A stretch of 42,935 nt of DNA from contig JAEOSR010000129.1 in NCBI GenBank assembly GCA_016840285.1, forward strand, positions 1 through 42,935, given 5' to 3'. The position numbers and the translations under genes are program-made. Below are positions 32,736-41,154 of this stretch, in pieces. Under the pieces are notes generated by a model that saw only the letters and a list, made by a program, of their open reading frames with translations, was not told the DNA's origin and ran no database searches. This stretch comes from Candidatus Hodarchaeota archaeon. Its GTDB lineage: Archaea > Asgardarchaeota > Heimdallarchaeia > Hodarchaeales > Hodarchaeaceae. The first letter of the stretch is position 1. Every line of letters begins with the position of its first letter.

Positions 32736-33682
32736 AATTTGTAAGGGTGAATCTGATGGCAACAGATCTAAACTATATTGAGGTTACACCAAATATAACT
32801 ATGACTGCGATGATGACAGAGGAAACAGATCAGCTAATAAGACCATATTTATACTCTAATATGAGTTGTATTGTCCTTCCAGAAGAGTTGATATTCGTTA
32901 ATTGTGGGCCACATGCAGATATTGCTTTGAAATTCAGAAACTACATGGAAACTCAGACTAAAAAGAAAACCTCACATTTAATTTTAACCAGTAAATCATG
33001 GGATATGATATGGGGAATGGATGCATTTAAAGATGTACCTGTTGTTAGCTCCTCTGCAACCAAATCAGGTATTCGAACAAACATAAAACAGGGGGTCGAT
33101 GTTTCATATAGAGAATGGATTACACGACAAATACCAGAAGATAGCAAAGTCCATGAAAGTCTTATGAAATACAAAATTTTTGTCCCTACAACTGGATTTT
33201 CAAAAAATAAACGATTAGGTCTAGATACATATCCTTTAGAAATGGATGTAAGATTAGCAGGAGCTCTCTCGATTTACTGTCCCTCCGATAAGGTCCTTTT
33301 TGCTGGAAATGCCATTTTGAGCGTTACTCCTCCTTTTGTGTGGCCGATTACAGGTGTGAATCTATATCGAAAATGGGAAGAGTTAGAAATCGATAGAATC
33401 ATACCTGGTCGCGGGCCAGTGGTCGGAAAAGATTATTTAATTCAGATTAGAAGATGGATGGAAGCGTACCTAGATATATTAAGAGAATATAGAGATCAAA
33501 GCATCCCTGAGAGACTAATTCTTAAGCAAGAGTATCCAGATCATCCTGGAAAAACTCGTCAATCATGGATTGAAGGAGGGCCTTATCACACAGGAATAAT
33601 CGAAAGATTAACACGATATTGGTATAAACAAATACTAAAAGAAGTACGACAAGAAGAAGGGGATTTAATGTTCATTAGTTAA
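32732..33682 (+). CDS. Metallo-beta-lactamase-fold protein lacking metal ligands
   Basis: 316 residues with the shape of the MBL fold: strands with LPEELIFVNCGPHADIALKF, a helix, LILTSKSWDMIWGMDAF, SIYCPSDKVLFAGNAIL and RIIPGRGPVVGKDYLIQIRR. In active members these read THxHxDH, G-D and PGHGP. Here the positions are TSKSWDM (86-92), AGNA (191-194) and PGRGP (225-229): the His residues and the bridging Asp are all replaced. No metal site remains, so it is probably a non-catalytic binding protein or pseudoenzyme. The start overlaps the uvrA fragment stop by four bases. Confidence 0.6.
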   Translation: MKFVRVNLMATDLNYIEVTPNITMTAMMTEETDQLIRPYLYSNMSCIVLPEELIFVNCGPHADIALKFRNYMETQTKKKTSHLILTSKSWDMIWGMDAFKDVPVVSSSATKSGIRTNIKQGVDVSYREWITRQIPEDSKVHESLMKYKIFVPTTGFSKNKRLGLDTYPLEMDVRLAGALSIYCPSDKVLFAGNAILSVTPPFVWPITGVNLYRKWEELEIDRIIPGRGPVVGKDYLIQIRRWMEAYLDILREYRDQSIPERLILKQEYPDHPGKTRQSWIEGGPYHTGIIERLTRYWYKQILKEVRQEEGDLMFIS

Positions 33683-33995
33683 TATGGGAATATTATGAAT
33701 AATGACGAACATATAATTATGACGTTACAAAGATTAAAGAGTTGAAGAAAAGTTATAGAATCAGGTTAGGATCTATTCGAATAATAATTGAATTAAATCC
33801 AAAGATAAATGAAATAAATATTTTAAAAATTGATAAAAGAGCTAAAATTTATAGAGATTTTTAATTTTATGATTAGCTTCCTTTCTCATTTACTCCTTGA
33901 TGCCACGAGCCGAAAAAGTCTGCTTAAATATTAACTTCTGTTAAGCAACCAAACGAATAATGACATATTAATTATTCGGGAAAAACCTATTACAC
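33683..33995. other. AT-rich intergenic region, no gene seen
   Basis: 313 bases between the MBL-fold gene and the YdjM-like gene. I see no open frame with family likeness, no repeat unit and no RNA gene. It likely contains the promoter of the plus-strand gene at 33996, with TTAAATATTAA near 33925 as a possible TATA region. Confidence 0.5.
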
Positions 33996-34997
33996 ATGGA
34001 TATTTTTTTACATATAGTTGTTAATGTCGCAGTAGCTAATCAACTTAGCCAAGACGAAAATTCTCAGCGTGCTTTTGTCCTAGGGGGAATAGCTCCTGAT
34101 ATGGACGTATTTATTGCTTGGATTCCAATACTAATTCCTCAATTATTTTTTTTACAGCATCGTGGCTTATTCCATACAGTTATTATGGCTCCTTTCATTG
34201 TCATCGGCTTAATTTTTTCAACAAAATACTATCAAAGAATTAATTTTATTAAAAGGTTAGATGAACCTTTTCAAGGAATGTATACTGAATTAAATTACAG
34301 TACGTTCTTATGGGGTGTTATTGGCTTTTTTATACATCTACTAATGGATTGCATTACACCTGGTGGATTACAACTCTTCTACCCGTTCATTCATCAACGA
34401 ACAACCTTCAACCTTATTTCTGTAGTCGATCCCCTTGTATCTTTGCTTTCCAGTGTGATTGTTCTTCGTTTTATCTATAATAAACTTATCAGTTCTAGTG
34501 TTTATTCATTTGCGCATCTAAAGAAATCAGCTAGATCAGTTTGTATTCTTTTTGTTGTCCTATTGACTGTTTATGGTTTTTTACAAGTCAATACTGTTAT
34601 CACTCACTCTCCTATTTCCTCTAAACCTGAGATAATCCCAATTTTCCGCTGGATTTACTCTGAGGATATTAATACGATATCAATTCGTTTAGTGAATCAG
34701 TTAACTCAAAATACAATTAAGACATACAACTATTCTTCTCTAACATATAATCAAACAGTTTGGAATATAACAACCATAGATTCTATTGTTAATCTAGCTA
34801 AAGATACTATCGACTATAAAAAATTCAAATTTCAGCTAGAATCAGAAGGGTACCTTGCTGTCAATGTTACATTCAATGAGGAGGAAGATAAATGGGAAGT
34901 ATCATTTCTAGATACTTTCCAAGATGCTCAATTAAAATTTTATGGATTCCCAACTTTCTGGGAGACTGAAGTTATCATATTTCTTGATTATGGATGA
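33996..34997 (+). CDS. YdjM-like membrane-bound metal-dependent hydrolase
   Basis: 333 residues. The N-terminal part carries the family's metal-site residues: MDIFLHIVVNVAVANQL with His6, GGIAPDMDVFIAW with acidic residues, and QHRGLFHTVIMAPF (HRGxxH). DCITPGGLQLFYPF is the downstream conserved stretch. Five or so TM helices alternate with these motifs, so the active site faces the membrane. After residue ~200 comes a soluble part with many Asn and Thr residues, likely extracytoplasmic. Homologues (LexA-controlled YdjM of E. coli and many archaeal ones) have no known substrate. The stop is about 100 bp from the end of a minus-strand gene. Confidence 0.82.
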   Translation: MDIFLHIVVNVAVANQLSQDENSQRAFVLGGIAPDMDVFIAWIPILIPQLFFLQHRGLFHTVIMAPFIVIGLIFSTKYYQRINFIKRLDEPFQGMYTELNYSTFLWGVIGFFIHLLMDCITPGGLQLFYPFIHQRTTFNLISVVDPLVSLLSSVIVLRFIYNKLISSSVYSFAHLKKSARSVCILFVVLLTVYGFLQVNTVITHSPISSKPEIIPIFRWIYSEDINTISIRLVNQLTQNTIKTYNYSSLTYNQTVWNITTIDSIVNLAKDTIDYKKFKFQLESEGYLAVNVTFNEEEDKWEVSFLDTFQDAQLKFYGFPTFWETEVIIFLDYG

Positions 34998-35104
34998 GGA
35001 TGAAATGTCCTCTTATACGTGTGCATCTTCGTTTTCTTGAATCCTCCTCCATTTTGAGAATGTGAGCACCATTTGCTTTTAAATCTTCCATTAACTGGCT
35101 TGAA

Positions 35105-36838
35105 CTAAGATGTCACAGGGGTCTGTGTTTCAAATTTCGTTAAAAGTTCTCTCTTTCTTCTGAATAAATTACGAATATCGTACTCATATTCAAAGAAAAA
35201 ATCAAAGGGATCTACTACGTCCTCTAAAAGTTGTCTAGAATAAAATTCTTTGTATAGATACCTACCTTTCTCGCTAATTGCCAATGTTTTTTCTTTTGAT
35301 GAAGAAATTATCTTTTGATCAAGTAATTTATTGATTACAAAGACTATCCCTTTATCCTGAAAAATATATAACCCAAAGTGAGCAAAGTCTGAATATATTA
35401 CCTCACCTTTTTTCAAAGAATTTAGAAAATGCTGATTTAATCTCTCAGGTGAGAATTCACCATCTTCACCTTTATAAAGGACTGATAATATCCATTTAGT
35501 GATGTATTCCTCAAATGTTTGTTCATATCTCATTTGAAAACTTTCGAAATCGATCTCCTCTTCTTCTCCCGTGATGAATTCGGTAATAATCTCGAAGACC
35601 TCCTTCGTGATGAAGAATGTAACAAACATTGCTATTATAGCATCTAAGTAATAGAGTTCAGGAATATTAAAGGATGTTCCTAAGTCTGAGCAGAAGGCTC
35701 CAATTATTACCCCTAGAGAAATATAGATGTTAATTTTACTATCAATGGCACTAGCAACAAGAGAGGAGTTACGATTCTTTTTACCTACAAAATTCTTTAA
35801 AGTACGGAGGTAGGTATTCAAAAAAATTGATATGATAGAAATACTAATAATAATGATTGAATTAGAAATAGGTTCTGGGTGAAATAACAACAAAAAAGAA
35901 TCATAAAAGAGTGTTATCGCTGTAACAGACATTAGTCCAGCAATAATGATGTTAACCATTTTTTCTTTGTCGTATTTGATACCTAAACCAATTAAAACTA
36001 CCGCTATAACATCGAGGAAATTCTCAAAACCGTCAGCTAATAATGATTCTGAATTGAAAAAGCCGATAAAGATCTTTAGAAGGCTTAGAGCTAATAAAAA
36101 TATGAAAGATCTGATTAACACACCTTGGCTATTTAAAATCTTTCTAAAACCTTCATCTTGCCTTTGTAATGTCTCTTCCCAAATTAAAACTTGTTTTTTT
36201 CCATCCTGATTTAAGGAAACAATATTTTCCTTAATATCAGCATACCGAAGCCCGCATAAATGATATATCGCGGATTCTGATGTCTCTTCGTCGAAATATA
36301 AGTTGGGAATAAATATATTGAAAACATTCCTCAGTCTCTTCTTTAACTCTAAAAAGCTGTAATTACCAGTTTTTAAACATTGCATGACAGCATATTCGAC
36401 TCGGTTAATGGGGAAAACCTCAGCCTTCCGTCGGTGAAATGCTACTGCAAATATTCGGATTGCTGGAGTAATAGAAGCAATTATTAAAAAAATAAAGAGC
36501 ATAAGAAGAACGTAACTGATAACATCATCAGACCCTTCAGTTCTAGTAAAATATCCAGTAAAAGTAATCATACTAAAGTATATGAATGCGATAATCGCAA
36601 AGATCCATGGATTTAGTAGATTCCTGAATTTATTAGTAACGTGAAATTGATTGAATAATTCATCTAAGGCTTTTATTACATAACGTGCAATGAAAAATGA
36701 CCCTAACCAAGATATCCAAAATCCCCAAAAGATTTCACCAATGAATACTAGCTCAATAGTAATTATACTAACAGAAATGATTAGATAAATCAAAATCGGG
36801 CGTAAATAATGTGTTTGCCATATCTCTTTAAACAACAA
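35105..36838 (-). CDS. CDF-like transporter core between winged-helix-like domains
   Basis: 577 residues. The N-terminal ~130 contain four hydrophobic helices. About 150-225 is soluble and winged-helix-like (YAVMQCLKTGNYSFLELKKR, IYHLCGLRYADIKENIVSLN). From about 240 comes a cation-diffusion-facilitator core: IRSFIFLLALSLLKIFIGFF, LLADGFENFLDVIAVVLIGL, and later SLVASAIDSKINIYISLG and YLDAIIAMFVTFFITKEVFE. In CDF proteins the metal site is an HD pair on two helices; the first helix keeps DxxxxxxxD while the second has Ser, Asp and Asn instead of Asp, His and Asp, so metal specificity may be changed. The C-terminal ~120 residues look like another winged helix (VINKLLDQKIISSSKEKTLA). Confidence 0.7.
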   Translation of the reverse strand: MLFKEIWQTHYLRPILIYLIISVSIITIELVFIGEIFWGFWISWLGSFFIARYVIKALDELFNQFHVTNKFRNLLNPWIFAIIAFIYFSMITFTGYFTRTEGSDDVISYVLLMLFIFLIIASITPAIRIFAVAFHRRKAEVFPINRVEYAVMQCLKTGNYSFLELKKRLRNVFNIFIPNLYFDEETSESAIYHLCGLRYADIKENIVSLNQDGKKQVLIWEETLQRQDEGFRKILNSQGVLIRSFIFLLALSLLKIFIGFFNSESLLADGFENFLDVIAVVLIGLGIKYDKEKMVNIIIAGLMSVTAITLFYDSFLLLFHPEPISNSIIIISISIISIFLNTYLRTLKNFVGKKNRNSSLVASAIDSKINIYISLGVIIGAFCSDLGTSFNIPELYYLDAIIAMFVTFFITKEVFEIITEFITGEEEEIDFESFQMRYEQTFEEYITKWILSVLYKGEDGEFSPERLNQHFLNSLKKGEVIYSDFAHFGLYIFQDKGIVFVINKLLDQKIISSSKEKTLAISEKGRYLYKEFYSRQLLEDVVDPFDFFFEYEYDIRNLFRRKRELLTKFETQTPVTS

Positions 36839-36869
36839 AATAACATCCCTTTTCTTTCACTAAATAGAT
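36692..36869. repeat. 178-bp duplicated segment, copy 1 (gene start and upstream region)
   Basis: Holds the first ~49 codons and 31 bp upstream of the CDF-like gene. It is repeated at 39654-39831 with only four differences, no gaps and the same orientation. Confidence 0.95.
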
Positions 36870-37031
36870 AATTAGTATTATTCCAAATTGGGTGGTAAAC
36901 TTACAAATATAATTTTATTGGATATTAAGTACTCTACGTCAGCTTAATTTAAATTATAAAAAAATTATAATATTCTTAAAAAATTGTTATTCGATTAATA
37001 TCATAGGAAGTAAAACTCGAGGAAATAGAAT

Positions 37032-37751
37032 TTGTCCAACGTTCTGATTATTAATGGAAGTGCTAGAACCAAAAAGGGTCATACAGCATTCATTCTTTCT
37101 CCATTTATCAAAGGAATGACCAAAGCTGGAGCTAAAGTGGAGCTGCTTTATCCTAAAAACCAGAAAATTCTTCCTTGCATTGGTTGCTTTAAATGTTGGG
37201 GAGAGACAATAGGTGAATGTTTTATTGAGGATGATATGCAGAGTATTTATCCAAAGCTAATAGAAACCGAAATTTTAGTCCTAGCAATACCAGTTTATAT
37301 CCCCCTTCCAGGAATGATGCAAAATTTCATTAATAGATTGTGTCCACTTGTAGAACCATTGTTAGAGCTTAAGAATGGAAGAACAAGAGCTAAATTTCAT
37401 GATAATGTGAAAATCTCCAAAATTATAGGAGTGATAACTGGAGGATGGTGGGAAATTGAAAATCTGAGTGTAGTATTAAAAATTTTAGAAGAAATAGCCT
37501 TGAATACTTCCACAGAATTCTCTGGAGCAATCCTTCGTCCTCATGCTTATGTTTTAAGGGAAGAAACGGAGAAAAATAAGAGTATTTTATCAACTTTAGA
37601 AACTATTGGTGAAAAATTAATCAGAGAAGGAAAAATAGACAAAGAAGATTTAGCATACATTAGTCAACCACTTGTGAATAGAGAAGATTTCATAACTATG
37701 TTGAACAAGAATTATCTAGAAGCAAAAGGAAAACATAAGACCAATAAATGA
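37032..37751 (+). CDS. Iron-sulfur flavoprotein-like NAD(P)H/FMN reductase
   Basis: 239 residues from TTG 37032, with GAGG at 37019-37022 nine bases upstream. The flavodoxin-like fold starts NVLIINGSARTKKGHTAFI, which binds FMN phosphate. CIGCFKCWGETIGEC (Cx2Cx2Cx7C) matches the compact cysteine motif of archaeal iron-sulfur flavoproteins, which pass electrons between ferredoxin, FMN and O2 or H2O2. PVYIPLPGMMQNFINRL is the second FMN contact. No TM segment. A hairpin plus T-run ends the transcript. Partner ferredoxins may include the one at 41155, but they are not adjacent. Confidence 0.82.
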   Translation: MSNVLIINGSARTKKGHTAFILSPFIKGMTKAGAKVELLYPKNQKILPCIGCFKCWGETIGECFIEDDMQSIYPKLIETEILVLAIPVYIPLPGMMQNFINRLCPLVEPLLELKNGRTRAKFHDNVKISKIIGVITGGWWEIENLSVVLKILEEIALNTSTEFSGAILRPHAYVLREETEKNKSILSTLETIGEKLIREGKIDKEDLAYISQPLVNREDFITMLNKNYLEAKGKHKTNK

Positions 37752-37766
37752 TCGCAGACATTGTTC

Positions 37767-37794
37767 CAATGAATGCATATTCATTGAATCATTT
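37767..37794 (+). terminator. Hairpin with T-run after the flavoprotein gene
   Basis: Perfect 8-bp inverted repeat CAATGAAT / ATTCATTG with a four-base GCAT loop (37767-37786), followed by AATCATTTTTT, 16 bp past the stop codon. Rho-independent-like shape; archaea often need only the T-run. Confidence 0.45.
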
Positions 37795-37849
37795 TTTATG
37801 AATAAATACGAAAAATCAAATGTCTTGTTCTATCGAGGATTGAAAAACT

Positions 37850-37996
37850 AGTATCCCAAAATCAATTTTTAGGGACTGAGATCGTTGGTATTACACACAA
37901 ACCTTCGTATGTTAGTGCAGAAATCCGAGGTGTTGTACGTCTGTTATAGAATGCTTTATTTACAGAAGATGATCTATTGAGAAATTGTAGAGATTA
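37850..37996 (+). pseudogene. Coding remnant, copy 1 (unidentified family)
   Basis: One frame reads LVSQNQFLGTEIVGITHKPS, then YVSAEIRGVVRLL, an in-frame TAG at about 37946, and NALFTEDDLLRNC. It has no start codon. A related stretch at about 38790-38870 reads SDFRRVVRLLYNLEGKIVLF in one frame. The DNA of both shares GTGTTGTRCGTCTGTTATA, with several differences around. I do not recognise the protein. Confidence 0.4.
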
Positions 37997-38005
37997 AATT
38001 TCATC

Positions 38006-38521
38006 CTATTCTCTTAATTTTCGAATTAAACCCAAAAAAAGGTTTATTCGTGGAACTTCAATTTTATAGTTCTCATATTGAGAGCCAAATTTTATTATTA
38101 GACGCTTTTCTTCAAAAACCATTGATAAATATGCGGTTACCGTAGCTATTATTGCTAAAACGTATGTTAATGACGTCTGAATAATGAGGCACATTGAAAA
38201 AGCGATTACGATACCACCAGTATATTGAGGATGTCGTATTAGTCCATAACTCCCATCAGTTACTAATTTTGTTGTATGTATGTATGATTTTCCCTTCGGA
38301 ACTCCTCCACGTTTCTTAAGAATGATATTTGGAGAGAATGCTAATACCAAACCAAATACCCAAATAATCCACCCCACTAGACTAACAATTTGATTATAAG
38401 ATGGATTACCTACAATAAAACCAGAAAAAAACAAACCAATATATGCAAAAGACATTATTATAACATTTAAAGTTTCGATTCTACTAAAATCCGTCCTTTG
38501 CACATCCTCTGTAGGATTCAA
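38006..38521 (-). CDS. ICMT-like methyltransferase (isoprenylcysteine/phospholipid methyltransferase family)
   Basis: 171 residues with four to five TM helices. SYGLIRHPQYTGGIVIAFSM is the SAM-binding RHPxY motif of this family, and MVFEEKRLIIKFGSQYENYK is the matching C-terminal EE...Y motif. Eukaryotic ICMT methylates the C-terminal prenylcysteine of Ras-type proteins, but most archaeal members act on unknown substrates, possibly lipids. The GTPases in this window have no CaaX box, so a link to them is not supported. It is not in an operon with neighbours. The start codon is ATG 38521. Confidence 0.8.
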   Translation of the reverse strand: MNPTEDVQRTDFSRIETLNVIIMSFAYIGLFFSGFIVGNPSYNQIVSLVGWIIWVFGLVLAFSPNIILKKRGGVPKGKSYIHTTKLVTDGSYGLIRHPQYTGGIVIAFSMCLIIQTSLTYVLAIIATVTAYLSMVFEEKRLIIKFGSQYENYKIEVPRINLFLGLIRKLRE

Positions 38522-38870
38522 TGAGATCTCGTTTTTGAGTATCTGCCTATCTCCGAGAGAAAAGGCCTTTATAAAGTTTAACAGTGCAGATAAATCTTAT
38601 TCTGTGAAGAAAAATAATAGTGGTTTCAATCCTGCTTACAAATGAAAGCTAAATAGCGACCAAAAAAAGTGCTAGCATCTTCTAATATCTTGAATTTATT
38701 TATTGTTAATTCAGTAATGAATTCTTCTCTAAAAATTTGCCTTCTTCCGGATGTTTATTTCTAACTAGACGATCCGTCAAACTAGTATAAATTCCTGTCG
38801 GATTTCCGACGTGTTGTGCGTCTGTTATACAATCTAGAAGGGAAAATAGTTCTATTCCCAAAAGATGTAA
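38522..38870. other. Intergenic region with a decayed coding remnant
   Basis: No intact gene. About 38790-38870 on the plus strand carries the second copy of an unidentified coding remnant (SDFRRVVRLLYNLEGKIVLF then PKDVIREK) related to 37850-37996. The rest is AT-rich with the promoter of the minus-strand ICMT-like gene. Confidence 0.5.
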
Positions 38871-39287
38871 TCAGGGAGAAAGACACATAGATAGATATTC
38901 TTCAGGAGAAACGACTTTTTGAGGGGATAACCAGGCAAAATGACGTTTGTTATTAGTTATTAGGAGGGAATCTTTTTGCTGTACGATCGTTCCGATGAGG
39001 AAATCTCGAGCATGATGTCTGAAGAGGAACTTGGGGTTTGAGCGGATATTACTCATTAGTTGATTAACATAATCTAGCGAGAATTCAACAATCTCTGTCT
39101 TTATTTTTGTTAAATCATCTTCTAAATCGTTACGAGTAAGACCTCTCATTTCATACCAAACCAGTACCTCAATGAAAGTAAGAAGTGGAAATACATGTTT
39201 TAAGTGCTGTGATTCCGAACTTGTTAACCAATCAAAAAAGCGTTGATTTCGGAAGACATTACTGTCCAGAGTTATAATATCACTCAT
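38871..39287 (-). CDS. PIN-domain toxin (VapC-like)
   Basis: About 138 residues. DSNVF near the N-terminus holds the first acidic residue, FIEVLVWYEM the second, and HARDFLIGTIVQQKDSLLIT with TNNKRHFAWL the last ones, the normal PIN layout of four acidic residues around Mg2+. PIN toxins cut tRNA or mRNA in the cell. ATG 39287 overlaps the antitoxin gene by eight bases, typical of vapBC; a start at 39326 would overlap much more. It is controlled with, and neutralised by, the upstream gene product. Confidence 0.83.
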   Translation of the reverse strand: MSDIITLDSNVFRNQRFFDWLTSSESQHLKHVFPLLTFIEVLVWYEMRGLTRNDLEDDLTKIKTEIVEFSLDYVNQLMSNIRSNPKFLFRHHARDFLIGTIVQQKDSLLITNNKRHFAWLSPQKVVSPEEYLSMCLSP

Positions 39288-39621
39288 CGACCGATCTTCC
39301 CCAAATTGCTGGAGCAATAGCCTCAATGGCTATTCCAGAAGCAGTTAATTTTTTAAACCGTGTTCTTCGATCAGGATCATTACGATGTACCTCGTTAGAA
39401 ACCTTAGTTAGATGAAAAACAAACTCAGGATTAGTAATATCTTCCTTAGGAACATGAAGCTGTTCATATTCTGTGATAGCTCGTTCTATTATGTCAGCTT
39501 GAGATGTATCAAAGAATGCTGCTAGCTGTTTAATTTTCCGTCTTAATATATCAGGGATGGTAACAGAAGAAGGCATGTGTAATATAATAATGAACTCATT
39601 AATTAATGTTTTCATAATCAA
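39280..39621 (-). CDS. Antitoxin of VapBC type (ribbon-helix-helix)
   Basis: Up to 113 residues; the first ~15 (MIMKTLINEFIIILH) look unlike an antitoxin, and the more likely start is at MPSSVTIPDILRRKIKQLAA (39576). The RHH fold SVTIPDILRRKIKQLAAFFD with SQADIIERAITEYEQL binds the operator as a dimer, and the acidic/Pro-rich C-terminal part binds the toxin. It overlaps the PIN toxin gene by eight bases. The 178-bp duplicated segment begins 33 bp upstream of 39621. Confidence 0.8.
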   Translation of the reverse strand: MIMKTLINEFIIILHMPSSVTIPDILRRKIKQLAAFFDTSQADIIERAITEYEQLHVPKEDITNPEFVFHLTKVSNEVHRNDPDRRTRFKKLTASGIAIEAIAPAIWGRSVDE

Positions 39622-40129
39622 ATCATAATTGTGTCAATATCCTTGATTCAAGCGAAAAATGACCCTAACCAAGATATCCAAAATCCCCAAAAGATTTCAC
39701 CAATGAATACTAGCTCAATAGTAATTATATTAATAGAAATGATTAGATAAATCAAAATCGGGCGTAAATAATGTGTTTGCCATATCTCTTTAAACAACAA
39801 AATAACATCCCTTTTCTTTTATTAAATAGATTTTTCCTAATTTACCCACATATTAAGATAACTAGAATTAAGAAATAACTTTTTATATATTCTAACACAA
39901 AATAACTAATCAGATTAATTCAAAATAGTATGAATATATCTCAATAGTCTATATTTTAAGAGGACGAGAAAAATCAGTAGAATATTTCCCAGAAGAACTA
40001 ATTCTGATTAAAAAATAACGTAAATTGCTAAATCGAAACCTTGTTGATTTTTTATTCACTACTATTAACCGATTCAATAAAAATTTTTTCACTGTATCTT
40101 TAATTTAACTATAGAGTAGACGACTTGAA
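39622..40129. other. Intergenic region with duplicated segment, otherwise empty
   Basis: Holds the 178-bp copy at 39654-39831. From 39832 to 40129 the DNA is AT-rich with no open frame, repeat unit or RNA gene that I can defend; TTTTTATATATTCTAAC near 39870 is a TATA-like stretch. Confidence 0.6.
39654..39831. repeat. 178-bp duplicated segment, copy 2
   Basis: Gapless copy of 36692-36869 in the same orientation. Four mismatches, all C in copy 1 and T in copy 2 on the plus strand. The coding part (first ~49 codons of the CDF-like gene) is cut off here, so this copy carries only a gene start and upstream region and is an orphan. Confidence 0.95.
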
Positions 40130-40546
40130 TTAAAAGATTCGATTTATTAGACCATCAAATTCTGTAGCAAAGCTCAAAATGTCATTACACTCCAGATATT
40201 CAGCAACAACTAATAATGAACAGTCAGTAAAACTTAATCCTTTGCGAATAAGCTTTTGATACTTATCCCATGTCTTTTTGATAAGATCAAATGTCATTGG
40301 AAGAAATTTTCCTAATTTTTCAGAGATTATTACTTCACCTGCTTGCAATGCAATTTCAGCTCTCTTAGATCGAACATATAACAATGTTACTGTCTCATCT
40401 AGGACATAATCAGTTAAAATTCCAGTCCCATATTTTCCTTTTCGAAGGTTGTCTAATAATACCAAAGATCGTGAATGATTCTCGTCCCTGCTGTTATAAA
40501 AAGCAGCAATAACCCCTGTATCTACCAGAATCAAGTTACTCACCAT
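40130..40546 (-). CDS. PIN-domain toxin (VapC-like), second pair
   Basis: 138 residues. VDTGVIAAFYNSRDENHSRS gives the N-terminal acidic site, DYVLDETVTLL the second, and LSFTDCSLLVVAEYLECNDI with FDGLI the C-terminal acidic ones. The layout is that of VapC nucleases. It overlaps the antitoxin gene by 11 bases (40536-40546), supporting coupled translation. It is a different subfamily from the PIN at 38871. Confidence 0.85.
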   Translation of the reverse strand: MVSNLILVDTGVIAAFYNSRDENHSRSLVLLDNLRKGKYGTGILTDYVLDETVTLLYVRSKRAEIALQAGEVIISEKLGKFLPMTFDLIKKTWDKYQKLIRKGLSFTDCSLLVVAEYLECNDILSFATEFDGLINRIF

Positions 40547-40814
40547 AAAGCTCTGTGTCGATAGTAGATTCCTTAGTTATTTTCCCAAAGTCACTAATAG
40601 ATGCCTTTATTTTTTCCCAATCAGCATCAGGTAAAGGTTGCCAATCAAATATAAAATTTCTGAAGAATTCCTCCTCATTTCTAATGACAAATTGGAGAAT
40701 ACGCACTAATAGCTCTTGTTGGGTAATTTTTTCACCTGTCTTCATGGTGACTTTAGCCTGAAGCTTATCGATCTCTTTTTTAAACTCAGGATCAATTTTA
40801 ACGGTTGTTGGCAT
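40536..40814 (-). CDS. Antitoxin partner of the second PIN toxin
   Basis: 92 residues beginning MPTTVKIDPEFKKEIDKLQA, RHH-like at its start, with ITQQELLVRILQFVIRNEEE as the dimer helix and an acidic, Trp-containing C-terminus (FDWQPLPDADWEKIKASISD) for toxin binding. Directly upstream of and overlapping the PIN toxin gene. Confidence 0.8.
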   Translation of the reverse strand: MPTTVKIDPEFKKEIDKLQAKVTMKTGEKITQQELLVRILQFVIRNEEEFFRNFIFDWQPLPDADWEKIKASISDFGKITKESTIDTELYGE

Positions 40815-41154
40815 GATATTTCATCACGAGTATATTAGTATAATGGGTATAAAAGTATTTTGAAAAAAGATTCGCTTCTGTGAACATCGTCAAACAATTA
40901 TTGTACTCAAAAAATGTTATACAACTGTTAATTAGAAATACCTAAGTATAGCTATAAATGCTAGCATTCAAGAGATTTAGAAGTGAATAGTTCCTATATT
41001 CGTCTTCCGACGTCGATTAGATCAAGTAAATCATTTACATATGCAAAAGGAGAATAGAGCGTTTTCCGCGTTCTTAAAATTCATCAATTGTTGCAGCTAA
41101 AAAAATCACGCTTAAAATCCTATCCAAAAAACGTCATAAAAAGAGGAAAAACCA
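40815..41154. other. Intergenic region with promoter signals, no gene
   Basis: 340 bases. On the minus strand, ACTTTTATACCCATTATAC just above 40830 is a TATA-like region for the antitoxin/toxin pair. A perfect 12-bp palindrome, AATGCTAGCATT, is at 40958-40969. No open frame looks real. Confidence 0.5.

Noticed and set aside
38006..38521. ICMT-like protein as a Ras-processing enzyme for the GTPases in this window
   Set aside because: None of the GTPases ends in a CaaX or Cys motif, and the genes are far apart.
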